Shown here: in pieces, positions 47,661-59,400 of the stretch
Position numbering within the stretch: the first letter of the stretch is position 1
How the letters are laid out: the number at the start of each line of letters is the position of its first letter
Assembly (NCBI RefSeq): GCF_963662255.1
Contig: NC_085072.1
Coordinates: 5,109,001 to 5,173,000, forward strand
Direction of reading: 5' to 3'
DNA: 64,000 bases
From: Cinclus cinclus
Lineage: Eukaryota; Chordata; Aves; Passeriformes; Cinclidae
Made by a program: the position numbers and the translations under genes
Notes under the pieces: generated by a model
What the model was told of the DNA's origin: nothing
The model's database searches: none
The model's input: only the letters and a program-made list of their open reading frames with translations

Positions 47661-50628
47661 ACGGGTTCGTCACGGCGCCTCAGCGCCGGCACCTGCCGGC
47701 TTTTCCCGAGCCAGAGCTTTTTGCTCTTTCCATCACCCGCTCCCAGGGTACAGGGAGATATTCCGGGGGACAGGGCGAGACCTGGCTCTCTGACAACAAG
47801 CACAGCATCTCCAGAAGCTTTCGATTCTGAACGAGAATGAAACTTGAGACAGAAGAATCGGTTCCTTTTCCCATCCCGAAGCTGAAGCGGAGAAAGGAAA
47901 CTTCAGAGCTGGCAAAAATAGCACATTTGAGGGTACCCAGCTGCAGGGAGAGCACTGCCCTCCTGGTCAGTGTTGGACTAGCGAAGATTCCAGGAAGGAG
48001 CTGGGTGGAGACGCCCCTCCTTCCACCCGGAGTTCAAAACCCCTGGGATATTTATCACATATAACACATCCAACAATGTTATCGCAAATCCCCTCATCCC
48101 GTAACGCGGCTGCAAACTCTGGGAAATGGGACACATCCCCCGCGGGCGCGGGGGCTGAGCACGGACTGACCCCCGTCCGTCTGTCCGAGGGTCACTTCTA
48201 GCCTCTGTGAATCCCTGCAGAGCCCCTTTGGGTCCTGCCGTCCCCTCCTCGCAGGCAGGCTGGGCTGGCTTTGCTGTTCCTCCCCTGCCTGAGGAGGGAT
48301 CCTTCCCGGAGTTTCCCCTCCCGCTTCTCCATGGCAATTCACACATCATCTTCTCCTGCTTCACGTATTGCCTTTATCAGGGGTTTGTTTGGAAACACCC
48401 TGCTAGAGCAACCGAGGAGTGACCCTTCCGCCCTGGCGAGGATGGGGTCTCATTGTCTGCTCTGCCCACATCCTGCTCAGCTCCCCAAAAACGAGAAGAC
48501 CCACCCGGAGGGTGAAATCCAAGTGCTCGGCATTCACAATTGCACCTTGATTACGTCAGGCGCTGGTTAACGAGGAGCCAAACTGGGCCAAATGGAGCCA
48601 GATCTGTGTGCTTTGGGAGGGATCTGCGCACACCTGGGCACGTGTGTGCTCCCTTGCGAGTGTGGGCACCCATCCTACAGGGAGCAATCTACTCCACGGG
48701 GTAGCCTGGCACCGAGCCTGGGGCTGCCACGGCGCATCCGTGCTGCACGCTTGGCAGAGCAAAGCTGGATTCCCTTGGGGCTGCTGCTGATGCTGAGGGC
48801 CCCAGCCCTGCCCGCCCATTTCAGGGAGAGATATAGAGAATTTTGGGTGACCTACATTGACATTTTGCCGCTTCTGTTTCTCTCACAGCTTTCTCGGGGG
48901 TGAGATCTCCTTCCCGACACCCGCTTGCCCCTCGTAATAACACACATGACTCTGTGGTGTTAGAGGACCACTGAAGTGGCTGTTGCAGTTTGTAACAGGA
49001 ACTGTTGTTTCATTTTTGGGGTTGCTTAACCCACTCCTAACTGTAATAAACCCAGTGAGTAAGGACACAAAAATATTACCCTGGAGGTAGGGGACCAAAA
49101 GCTTGGAAAGAGATGAAAGAAACACTCCCATTACAGCTTTCAAAATATGTTTCTGTAGCTGAAGCTGCTAAAATTGACTCAACTTTACACACTGGAAAGA
49201 TTTTGCGGTTGGTTTGTTTTTGTTTTGTTTTTTTTATGGTGAATAGTGTTTTTTTCCTCTTTAAAACCCCCACCAACTCACAGACTGAGTGAGGTAGTTT
49301 CGATGTGTCATGGAGGCAGGGTTAGTGGAGATCTGCTCTTGGAACAGTCACTGTAAACCCCAGAACATGGGACTTTAGTCTTGAGTGGGGCTCCAGGTGG
49401 CTGAAACCAGCACCTGGCCCCCACCCCGTTGTCCCAGCAGAAAGGGGGGTGTCGCAGGAGGCCTGGCAAGGGACAAGTTTCACCCTGGTTTCACACTGAC
49501 AGGGGCAGGGCTTTGCTCTTGGCTCCTGCAGCATTCAATCCCCTGCCCAGGGCACATGGGGACATCGGGGGATTAAAAGCTGGGAGCTCCTGCAGCAAAT
49601 CTCAGCCTGAGGAAAGAGGGAAGGGGAAAGCAGGTGAGCCCAGGCTCCACCACAAAAGATCCCCAGCGAATTGGGTCACTGTGCCTCAGTTTCCCCACAT
49701 GGAGATGATGCTATTGCCACGCAGGCTGCTGGCAAAGCGCTCAGAGACTGATCTCCACAAGGGTTCATTCCCGGGGAGCTGGAGCCGTGGGACACATGGT
49801 TTGCTGATAATTCACCCGGACCTAAGGCAGGAGTCCAAAATAGCTCCTGTGACTCACTGTGCCAAGAAGGCCAAAGGGTTTGAGGCAGTGCCTCGAGGGC
49901 AGATGGATGTTTTCCTCAGGACAGGGAGGTGGTGGGGTGCCACCTCTGACTTTCTGGCTCTTCAGGTCCCTGCGGTGAGCCCAGGCCCTAGTCCCCAGGT
50001 GCCTTTTCTCCTTGATGCTCTTCTACTTTTCTCCAGCCATGGCAGAAGTTTGCTCATCTCCCATTCCCAGAAAGGGATGTGTAGAACATAAATTTCCCTT
50101 TTGCTGTGGCTCTGGACTCCCCTGGCTGGTCCTTTCTGTATCAGCAAGCACCTTAGCTGGGGATGGAGTACAGAAAGGCACAGGTGTGATGGGTGCTGGC
50201 CCTTTCAAAGACCTCAGTCATCCATGGGATTCCAGTGCTCCTAAAGCTGGAGTTCCAACCACCTGAAACCTCCTCCTGGACCTGCTTCATTGTTTGTTTG
50301 TTCTTTTTTCAAATTTCTGCATTGTGGGTGCTTTGCCTGCCGATACAGGGGAGCAAGAAAAATTTGTGAAAGGGAGGTAGGAGAGCAGTGCTACCTCTGG
50401 GTCACCTCCAATGGATAACTCCTGTGTTTTCATCTTCTCCTGTCATATCTGATGGTCCCAAAGTACAGGAAATATCCCCTCAGTGAGGAAAAACGAGGGG
50501 TGGAAAAGGGCTCTATTTACCCCAGGTCCTGAGTTTGGCAGTGATGAGCAGCCTGAAGGGCAGAACAGGCAACTGATGCTGTAATTGCCCATCTTTGGTC
50601 TCCCATGATCTTTTCCTTGTGGCAGACA

Positions 50629-50821
50629 CCTGGGACATGAATCTGGTGGCTCTAATCCTCGTGAAGGTGTTACTGCTCAGGAAGGCTGGTGCTCAGGGAA
50701 TCAAACATGCACCGATCCTTTTCCAGAGAAGCTTGGGACACAAATCTGGTGGGAGCTAGACGTGTGTGTGTATTACTGCTCAGGAACGTTGGTGTGCTGG
50801 GGATCAAACACACACCAATCC
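50629..50821. repeat. Imperfect tandem duplication, about 90 bp
   Basis: Unit 1 (50629-50718) and unit 2 (50733-50821) share GGGACAYRAATCTGGTGG, GTRTTACTGCTCAGGAA and GGRATCAAACAYRCACCRATCC. Divergence of about a fifth suggests an old duplication. Confidence 0.85.
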
Positions 50822-51184
50822 AGCACTTGGACAGGACAGTCCCCTGTGTCAGCGGGATCTTGCTGGGGACACGCCAGCTCTGTAGCACAAGCCAGGGGGT
50901 GGCAAAATCACCAGCCACAGGCGGAAGCCAAGGGATTATCAGCAACCAGCTTCGCATGGGACCTGCTCAGTCTTTCTGCTCAGTTTTCTAAGAAACACCG
51001 CAACAGTCGTGAGCGCTTACGGGAAGGGTGGGCCGGGCACAGCCCAAAGCCAGGCTGTGATAGTGTTTCGGTGCTGCCAGGGGGCACAGTGGCCACACGA
51101 GGGGCTCAGGGGCTCCGTGGGGTAGCAGGAGGTGTGATGGGGATGTTTGTGTAAGGTGTAAGAGCAGCCAGGAAGCTGCTCTTA

Positions 51185-51187
<3 letters not shown>

Positions 51188-51237
<50 letters not shown>
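51188..51237. repeat. (GA)n microsatellite
   Basis: About 25 uninterrupted GA units. It creates an SLSLSL peptide in overlapping minus-strand frames. Confidence 0.97.
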
Positions 51238-51239
<2 letters not shown>

Positions 51240-52414
51240 GGTAGATCCAAACCACATCTCAAAATAGGCCCAACTTTGACGGTGTTTGGAGCGGCACTTC
51301 CTGCTTCAAGCAGCTCTAAAGAGATGAAAGATGCAGCTGAAATATAAAAAATCACAAAACACCAAGAAAAAAATAGAAAAAAGCAAAACAAACAAACCAA
51401 CTTAACACTTTATACACCAAGGCAGAGACACTCCATGAGGTTGGGATGTGGCTCCAGGACCCCCCATTCCCTCCTAGCAGCCCCATGGCTTGGAAAGCAG
51501 GACAGAAGAGCACAGGGTCAGCTGGGAAAGGGGACTGTTCAATGGATATGGGGATATTAAAGAAAAAGGCCTGGAACAAACCAACGAAAGGAGGGTCCTG
51601 TTTGTGTCAGATCTGGCCTGGTGATTTGCAAAGTCACCTCTAGAACGGGAAAGCTGTCCCTTCCCTGGGGCAGGCACAGCCCTGTGCACGCAGCAGCAGA
51701 TGCAAGCTACACCAGGAGGTCTTGCAGAAACAGGGCTCCAAAATTCAACACATGTAAACTAATTAAAAAAAAAAAAAAAAAAAACCACAACCCAAACCAA
51801 GATAAGAAAACACACAAACAAACATCCCTGAAGTGCCGCAGAGCTGGAAATGGGGTTTGACAGTTTGGAGGGTAAAAAACTCCACCGCTGCTGACTGATA
51901 GCGACCGACTTCTCGTAATCCGAAGATCAGCTTCCTCTGCTCCTCTGCGTTGGCCAAGCTGGAGGTGGGGACAGCCTGCTGGCAGCTTCCTGCACCCACC
52001 AGCCCCCGGCATGCAACACCCAACGGAGCCGGAGCAACAGGATCTGCTTACCAAAATTGAATTTGGCTGACAACATCCGGCGTTTCGTAAGGTCGCTTTG
52101 ATGTTTGTTTACTCGCCAGCTCCAGCACATGCTCTGCACCAGCCTGCAGATGAATGGGAACGAAAAGGGCTCAGCACCTCTTTGATCTCTCTCAGGAGAG
52201 CTGCCAGGAGCAGTCAGCTCTGGAAACACCCCGTGGAGGGATGGATCCGGCTGTCCCCGTGGTGCTTTTGACTGGCTGGTCCTGGCTCATGCTGGGATGG
52301 GATCTTTGGAGTCAAGTCTGGCTGGAGACAAGGTCCCTGGAGCAGCCACGGTGTGGTCACCAGTACCCCACAACTCACAGCATATCATCCTGCCCCACAA
52401 CAGAGAAATGTCTC
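51238..52414. other. PIM1 downstream flank, no gene seen
   Basis: Includes a poly-A run near 51764-51783. No exon is supported. Confidence 0.5.
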
Positions 52415-52435
52415 CATCACATCACGTTTTTTGTT

Positions 52436-52441
52436 TTTATT
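52436..52441 (-). terminator. PIM1: PIM1 poly(A) signal
   Basis: Canonical AATAAA on the minus strand, followed 15-40 bases later by GT-rich sequence (TGTGATGG and CTGTTGTGG), the usual layout of a cleavage site. Confidence 0.7.
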
Positions 52442-52665
52442 TAAAACCGCATAAAAAAAATAAGATTTCTCAATTCCCCTGTACAATATCAACTATTAAC
52501 AAAACCCGCAGACTACACACTTGGCTACAGGTACAGACTGGACAGTGTGGACAGCCCGGGCCAGCTCCCCCCTCCCCAGCCCCAAACAAGACACCTGTGG
52601 AGAAAATCCAAATTCATCTGCAAACTGAGATCTGCAGGTGGCAAGGAAAGAACAGCACCCAGAAC

Positions 52666-52673
52666 TATGTACA
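52666..52673 (-). promoter_or_regulatory. PIM1: Pumilio-type element in PIM1 3' UTR, distal
   Basis: Minus strand TGTACATA matches UGUANAUA exactly. It lies in the context AGAACTATGTACAC (plus strand), repeated at 53026. Confidence 0.5.
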
Positions 52674-52840
52674 CAGACAGCTGGGGAGAAGCAGCCACCC
52701 CACACCTCCACCAGACATGCAACAGAAACACGACGGGCCCGGGGATGGACACTGGACAGAAACAGGAGGAAGAGCTGAATGGAAAACTGGGGGATCAGCA
52801 GCTGTAGAAGCAAGGCATGGGCTGGAAACCCACATGAATT

Positions 52841-52855
52841 ATAAATAAATAAATA
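52841..52855 (-). promoter_or_regulatory. PIM1: AU-rich element in PIM1 3' UTR
   Basis: Minus strand reads ATTTATTTATTTAT, with three overlapping AUUUA pentamers, the signature of a class II ARE. Mammalian PIM1 mRNA is known to be short-lived and to carry such elements. Confidence 0.75.
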
Positions 52856-53028
52856 TGTTATCCTAGCAGCTAGAACTCTTCCTAGCGGCTAGAACGCTTC
52901 CTTTGAAAAAACAAATTAACAACAAATTCATGAAAATAAATTAAAAACAAAAACTGGAAATGAGGGAAAAAAAGGGCAAAATGTTATCACTATTCACAAC
53001 TGTACATCAAGCTTTCCTCCTGTAGAAC

Positions 53029-53036
53029 TATGTACA
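53029..53036 (-). promoter_or_regulatory. PIM1: Pumilio-type element in PIM1 3' UTR, proximal
   Basis: Second exact TGTACATA on the minus strand, 363 bases from the other copy. Confidence 0.5.
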
Positions 53037-53671
53037 CATTTACAGCTGTTGGTTTGCATTGTTTGTGCATTCGTGAGGGCACAGAGAAGCAAAGAACCCC
53101 AGAAAACCCATGTGGGATGGAGGCACAGGAGGCGAGGCATAACCCACTTGGTTCCCAAGCATCTTCTGACCCAGTTCCTTTTTGAAAAGGAAAAAGGAAC
53201 TATAGGCCTAGGCGAGTCTCAGAAAAGCAGCACTGTAGGAAAAGAGAAGTCTTTCCTCCAGCACAGCTCAGATCAAACAGAAGGCACACGAGCACAGGGA
53301 CAGCGAGAAGGAACAGCCACTTGGCCACAGGCCCTGCCCTCCTCAATTTTCCCCCATTGAAGCTTTTCTTGCAATCAGGTCTCCAATCCTCTCATCATCC
53401 AATTCAGCAGGTCAAGATGACACCTGAGAGCCTCCAAAACCAAGTCCAAAAAATATTACTGGTAAAATCTCAGAAGAGACAAGGTCATTCAGATGGAGTC
53501 CAGGACAGCTGGCTTGGATGGTGGCTACCAGAACTTGGAAGAGCAGGTCCCCAGCCCAGCTCCAGGACAAGATACGCACATTCCCATCTGGGGATCCTTG
53601 CTCAGTGCTATGGTCAAGATGAAAAAGTCTGGTTTTCTTTGCTTCTTATGACCAGGAGCTCCATGGAGCTG

Positions 53672-55989
53672 TTACTTATCAGGCTCCTGGATCAAACTGT
53701 GCAGGTGGATCTCAGTTGGTTCCAGGTGAATGTCCTGCAGCCAAGAATGGTTGAAAATGTCTTCCAACGATGGTCTGTCCGAGGGGCGCATGGACAAACA
53801 CCATTTGATGAGGTGTTGGCACTCTGGGGAGAGAAAGCAGCAACCAGTGGTCAGTCAGAGCAGGCTCCTGTCCACCCTGTGCCATCGTCCTCAGTGTCCA
53901 AGCTGTCCCCAACCCTTCCCATCCACCCTCTGTTTGGGAGGAGAGCGGGATGGCAGCACATGCATCACCTCCTCCATCCACCCACGGGAGATGAAGCCCC
54001 CTCCCCACAGCTCCCTGTGAGCTGCTGCCTCCCCCAGCCCATTCTCCCACCCCAGAGCCGAGTACCCACCGAGAGAGATGCGCCTTCTGAAGAAGAGCTG
54101 TCCCCGGATGATGTCCTCGTCCTGCTCGAAGGGGACATCCCCACACACCATGTTGTAGAGCAGGACACCCAGGGACCAGATGGTGGCTGAGTGGCCGTGG
54201 TAGCGGTGGAAGCGGATCCACTCCGGGGGGCTGTACACCCGCGTTCCTGCGGGACACAGGAGCTCATCAAGCCCTCGCCCGAGCATCCCTGGGCGCCCTG
54301 CGTGACCCGCCCGCCTTCCCGCCAGCACGTGACTCTTGTTTACAAACTTTGGGTTGTAAAAGGAAAGCGCCGGTGCCAGAAGAGGGCAGCAGGGCCCGGG
54401 GAAGGCCCGGCCGTTACATGCGAGGAAAAAAAACCCACCCACGGGTGAGGGAAAAACCACGCCTTGCCCCCCCCCCCGCAGTGGCAAAAGAAAATTAAAA
54501 TCATAAACCGTTGCAAACAAGGGGAGAGGAGCAGTCCCAGCCCTTCCCGCACCTGCAAACCAAACCAGCCGGTGCTCGTGTTTTGCAAATCCCCCTTTAC
54601 TCTCCCCCTCCGCGGGGTGTTTTTGTCACGCTGGCTTCCCCCGCCCCAGCCCGAGCCAGTGTAGGTGACGGAGGCTGTCAGCAGGGCCGGGAGCCGGCTC
54701 CCGTTTCACAACATCCTCCCCGTGCCAAACAGCAACTTGGCAGCGGCTGCAGAATTCATGCGGCCCCCCCTTCCCCAGCACGGGGAAACCTCCGGAGCCC
54801 GGCCCGGCCGCGCAATGCCCGGCACCGGGAGTGTCACCCGGCTGCGGGCTCACCGTCAAATTGCGTGTACAGCGTGTCCTTCAGGAAGGTGCCGGAGCCG
54901 AAGTCGATGAGCTTGAGCTCGCCCGTGCCCAGGTCCAGCAGGATGTTCTCGTCCTTGATGTCGCGGTGCAGGACGCCGCAGTTGTTGCAGTGCCGCACGG
55001 CCTCCAGCACCTGGCGGAACAGCCCCCGCGCCATCTCCTCCGGCAGGAACCCCCGCTCCGTGATGAAGTCGAAGAGGTCCTGCGACGGCTCCGGACGCTC
55101 CATCACCACCACGAAGCTGTCCGGGAGCTCGAACCAGTCCAGGAGCTGGATGACGCCGTGGAAGCCGGAGCCCACTTTGTTCAGAAGCACGATCTCCAGA
55201 GGCACACGGCTACCGCTGGGCTGCGGGGCGACCACGCTGCCATCAGCGGGGCTGAGCTACCCTCGCCCGCGGCAAGCTCTGCCGTCGCCTTGCCTGCACC
55301 CACCGGTCCTGGGCATCCCCCCGCCCGGAGGATGCTCCGGTGTCTCCCTGCCCGCTCCCACCGGTTCTGCGCATCCCGGCGTCTCCCTGCCCGCGGCCAT
55401 CGGCGCTAGGCATTCCCCAGCCCGGGATGCTCCGCGTCCCCCGGTGACCCCACACCCGCTCCCCCCGGCGCTGTCCCGGTTTCCACCCTCCCGCGTCTCG
55501 ACTCATCCCCGCCCGTCACGCCCCGGCTTCTCCCGCTGGCCCCGCTCACTCACCAGCTCGCCCCACTGCGAGATGCGGTCCCGAGCCACGCGTTTAATCG
55601 CCACCTGCGAGCCAAAGGGAACGGCGCGATGAGCTCGGCGGCGGGATGAGCTCGGCGCCCGCCCCGCCGAGCCCCCTCCTCCTCCGCCCGCCGCCGGCCC
55701 CGCCACTTACCGGGGCGCCGTCCGAGAGGCGGATCCCCGAGTAAACGCTGCCGAAGCCGCCGCTCCCCAGCAACGGGCCCACCCGGTACAGCTGCTCCAG
55801 CGGCTCCTTCTCCTTCCCTGCGGACGAGACCCGCCCGTCAGCGCTCCGCCCGTTGCCCCGGCCGGCTCCGAGCCGATTCGGGCACTCCGGGGCCGGGCGT
55901 CCCTGACCTGGCTGTAGCTTGGCGGGGTGCAGCTCCCCGGCGGTCCCGGAGCGGAGATGCGCCAGCGAGGTGATTTTGGAGAGCAGCAT
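53672..55989 (-). CDS. PIM1: Serine/threonine-protein kinase pim-1
   Basis: Constitutively active cytoplasmic/nuclear kinase that promotes survival and proliferation downstream of cytokine-JAK-STAT signalling. Coding exons on the minus strand: 55989-55908, 55817-55711, 55604-55554, 55220-54854, 54246-54070 and 53823-53672. They total 936 bases, all with GT/AG introns, giving 311 residues (human 313). Visible motifs, with human-equivalent numbering: start MLLSKI, glycine loop GSGGFGSV (45-52), VAIK with Lys67, Glu89, the ERPEP hinge with Pro123 typical of PIM kinases, HRDIKDEN with Asp167, DFG at 186-188 and SPPEW instead of the usual APE. The tail ends near EIHLHSL as in PIM1. The absence of the PIM3 insertion near the alpha-C helix, and this tail, favour PIM1 over PIM2 or PIM3. 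The ATG has GCCACCGGG upstream, a good initiation context. Activity normally depends on expression level because the family lacks a regulatory domain. No frameshift or stop is seen. Confidence 0.97.
54375..54390 (+). promoter_or_regulatory. Candidate CTCF motif in PIM1 intron 4
   Basis: GCCAGAAGAGGGCAGC has one mismatch to the CTCF core. The corresponding position in the truncated copy reads GCTGGAAAAGGGCAAC and has lost the motif. Confidence 0.3.
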
Positions 55990-56420
55990 CCCGGTGGCGG
56001 CACCTGCGGCTGGGAGCGGGGCCGGGCTGGGAGCCGGGCAGGGCAGGGCCGGGCTGGGAGCCGGGCAGGGCAGGGAGCCGGGCCGGGCTCTGAGGGCGGC
56101 GGGAGCGGGCGGGGTGCGGGCGCGAGCGGCCGCTCCGCGCGAGGCCCGGCCGCGTGTGGCGCGCGGCCCCTGTCGGCCCCGCGAGCCGCAGGGCCCGGGG
56201 GCGGGACCGGGCTGCCCGGGGGCGGGGCTATGCCGCGTAGCCCCGCCCTCCTCGCCCGGCCGCCAATGGGGAGCGGGCGCGGCGGCGCGCGCGGGCGCCG
56301 CCGCCCGGCCGGCCCCGCCCCCGGCCCCGCGCGGGGCCGCTCCTTGGCGCTCTGCTTTTCCCGGGAATCGCGGCTTCCCCGCGTGCTCGGCGTCCCCCGC
56401 TCTCACCCCGCCGTTGCTTC
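54760..56420. promoter_or_regulatory. PIM1: PIM1 CpG island
   Basis: Very CpG-dense from intron 4 through exon 1 and about 430 bases upstream of the start codon. A 5' CpG island spanning the first exons is characteristic of PIM1. Intron 3 inside it carries a degenerate tandem repeat (about 55-bp period, 55295-55435) with CACCGGTYCTG-like cores. Confidence 0.85.
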
Positions 56421-56460
56421 ATCACGGGCCAACCGGTGCACTTTTCCCCTTTCCAGTAAA
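55990..56460 (-). promoter_or_regulatory. PIM1: PIM1 5' UTR and core promoter
   Basis: TATA-less, GC-box-rich upstream region. GC boxes occur near 56216-56228 and 56310-56325 (GGGGCGGGGC and CCCCGCCCCC forms), and a CCAAT on the plus strand near 56263. A palindromic STAT-type TTCCCGGGAA (56358-56367) lies upstream of them, in keeping with cytokine induction of PIM1. The transcription start is likely at 56.2-56.4 kb, by analogy with the long GC-rich 5' UTR of mammalian PIM1. Part of this segment is open in frame with the start codon (see findings). Confidence 0.65.
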
Positions 56461-59400
56461 AGTGGCCATGTGGCCGTTCCAGCTGGGGACTCTTGACTAA
56501 CGTCCCCTATTTTTTAGGATTCCTCCACCCCTCCCGCGTCTTCTTTTTTTTCCGCAGAAGTCGCTGGCTGAGCTGCCTCCCCGAGTTCCAGAGATAAGAT
56601 AAATAATTTACTGGATGGAGATCTCTGATTACTCACTCTATTAGCATTTGGAGCAAGGAGCTCCAGCCACTGGGAGCTGAATTATTCCAGACAAAGCCCA
56701 TCTGGGCTGCTGCTCCTAAGCAAGAGCGAGGAGTTCCTGGCATCCCATACATACTTGTGGGATGAATTGCTTGAAATCGAATGGGTTTTACTGGAAATGC
56801 TGGTGAGATTCTATCCCCTTTAGTGTTAAGAAAAAGGATTAAATGCAACCAAGATGCACCCCCCCCCCCCAACTGGGGTTTGGATCTGCAGCCCAGCCCT
56901 TGCACCGGCCGGGAAGGACTCACCACCATCGCTGCCGCTTTTAGATTTACCCAGAACGTGACACATCCTCTTTCAGGGCCTGAGAAAACCAAAAACTGGA
57001 AAATCTACCTTCCGTTTTACCCATAAAGTGACATTTTTATTTAGGGAAAAGTGTGAGAATCTGACGCAGCGCCTCCATTCCTCTTTGTTTAACATATATA
57101 ATTGTTAAAAATATCTATTTTAATATATTGTTGTTGCAATTCGAAGTGATGCAAGCTGAGAGTGGGGCAGAGGGGCAGGCAGCGCCTTTCTCCCGCCGTA
57201 TTCCCACCCGGCGCCTGGGCACGTTTGGGACAACTGGTTCTGCCAGTCGATGCTCAGCCGTGGGATGAGGTGACTTAGCATTTGGCCCCGAACTCATTAT
57301 CAAATTCTTTGCCAGGATGATGAAAGGCACCGAAGGGGCTGCCCTGGAAACCTGTTGACAAACAGAGCTCGTCCGGAGCGGCCGGGCTTTCCCGGGGGCT
57401 GCCTGTCCCTGACTCCTCGGGAGAAGCAGCTCTGCCCGAACCTGCTCATTAGCGTCGGAGGGAGGGAGCAGCGTGTCTTGCAACCGGGATGATCTGGGGC
57501 CAAATCATCCTCGTGCGTAAACCTGCCCAGCTGCTCGTTTACCCCGGCACTGAGTCAGCCGCCGTCTCTTCCTGCTGGCACGCAGGGCTTGGGTCCCCGC
57601 TGGACTGGGGGAACCCCCTCTCTGGAGGTGAGGGGAGCTCACTGCTCCATGCCCTGGCCGCGTGGAGCTGGGAGGCAGCCACGCTTCCCGGCCGTACCCG
57701 TCTCTTTTCAGATTCACCCACCCAGATGCATTCCTGTTCCCAAAATGACCCCAAACCAGGGCTAGGAGTCACCTTTTCCTCTCAGCCCGTTCCAAATACT
57801 CACCTTTCCCCTACCAGCCCGTGCGAGGCCATCGGGATGTGTCAGGCATTCAAACTAAAATGAAACCAACCCCATCCTGTTGCTCTCACCCACTTTGCCC
57901 TCATCCCTAGGGATCACTTCTTTCCCCGATCCTCTACACCCGGGATGAAAGCCGCCGAGGATGGCTGCAGGAGAGCAGCCCAATCCACAGCTACACCTTG
58001 CCCTTGCATGGACGCAGGGATGTCCTGCGGGTCCTGCCCTGGCCAGCGCTGCCCCTATCCATCCCTGGAGCCGCCCCAGTTCTTGCCGTGAGCCCTCGGG
58101 GAACAGTTTGCAGCCCGGAGGAGGCTCCGCAGGGCTTGCAAGGAGGAAAAACCCAACCAGGACCATGCCCGAGGAGAAACAGGACCCTGGGGTGGCATAT
58201 GGAGCTGATGGCAGGTCTGGGGGAGAGGAGCTCCCAGCAGACATCAAAAGATCAGTTCTGAGCCCTGCAAACAATCCCGGCAGCTTTCAGGCTCTTCAGT
58301 GGCATTCCAGTCTAACCGGGGCTGCCTTGCATGATAATCAGGCTTAATTACTGCTTTATCGCTTGATTGCTGTGCTGGGCCCTTGGAGCTGTAGTGTTGC
58401 TTTCGCAGTTTACTTTTTGTATTTCCTCCCCCTCGCCTTCCCCGCCAGCACAATTAGCAAATAGGTGAAAACGGGGAGGGCCAGGGCGATACCCAGCGGG
58501 GAGAGAGAGGCGAGTTGCTCCCCAGGAACGCCCGGGGTGAGGGGTTATAATCCAGGATTGCACTGATGTCCTGGAAGAAAACAGCAAGGTCAATGCCACG
58601 CCAGGAGCGCGGCCCCGTGTCCGCCCCAGAGCATCCCCCGGCGGAGGGGACGTGGCTGGGGCAGGGAGGGGAGGATGCGGGGCCATTAACGCCGTGACAC
58701 ACAAGGGCTGTGGTTTTCCACCGGCAGCTTTGAGTCACTGCGTGACCTTGGCTGAGTCTGCCCGTGGCTCCCTCGGCTCGGGTTCGGTCGCCCGCGGAAC
58801 CGGCTTTGCCCCAGGGCGTGGGGCAAAGCACGGCACCGACCTGCGGATCCCCGGGGGAAGCCCGAAACCTTCTTCATCTCTTCGCGATGCTCTGACGGGC
58901 ACCCCGCTCTCTCCACGTCCCCTGATACAACCTGGAAAAAAGGGTTTTGAGGCATCCCAGCAATACCTACTGTCCCATGAGGAGGGCATGAAGCCCTTTG
59001 CCCACCCAGGGCTTGTCCTAGCCTGGCGGTGGGAGCCCGGAGAGGCGAGAGGTGAGGAGAGTCGGGAAGTGAGGATGCTCCCACCTACACGCAGTGAGCA
59101 ATTCCTGGTGGCATCGGCCGGGAAGCGGGCGCTGCCCTGGCCCCGGGAGTGCTGGGACACCCCCAGCGTGTCATCACCTGCTCCAAGTCACCCCTACAGC
59201 CACAATAAGGTGCTCTGGGGTCTCACATCACATTTGGAAATGTAATAAAATGTGTGTGCGTTCCTCAGTGTCTTGGCAGTGCAGGTGAGGGACATCCCTG
59301 CAGGATGAGATCGATCCCGGGGTACACGGTGTCCCCCCAGGACAGAGGAGGGCTGGGATCCCGTGAATTTGGATCATGAATGTTGGGAGCCAGTGCAGCC

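Larger units (their letters stand above)
47561..51187. other. GC-leaning intergenic, no gene seen
   Basis: Lies between the PIM1 copy and the (GA)n array. A small CpG-rich patch occurs near 48130-48200. The 220-codon plus-strand frame at 49429-50091 has no recognised domain. An imperfect tandem duplication lies at 50629-50821. Confidence 0.45.
52415..53671 (-). other. PIM1: PIM1 3' untranslated region
   Basis: Runs about 1.25 kb from the PIM1 stop codon to a predicted cleavage site just past the AATAAA at 52436-52441. The length is close to that of the mammalian PIM1 3' UTR. It contains an AU-rich element and two Pumilio-type motifs. A 20-base near-duplicate (CTAGCAGCTAGAACTCTTC and CTAGCGGCTAGAACGCTTC) lies at 52863-52902. 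The exact end is inferred from the signal, not observed. Confidence 0.75.

Noticed and set aside
49429..50091. 220-codon plus-strand frame
   Set aside because: No recognised similarity, no exon boundaries and competing frames on both strands.
53672..55989. Assignment of the kinase to PIM3 or PIM2
   Set aside because: The exon 4 segment lacks the PIM3 insertion, and the C-terminus ends with the PIM1-type EIHLHSL motif; PIM2 tails differ strongly.
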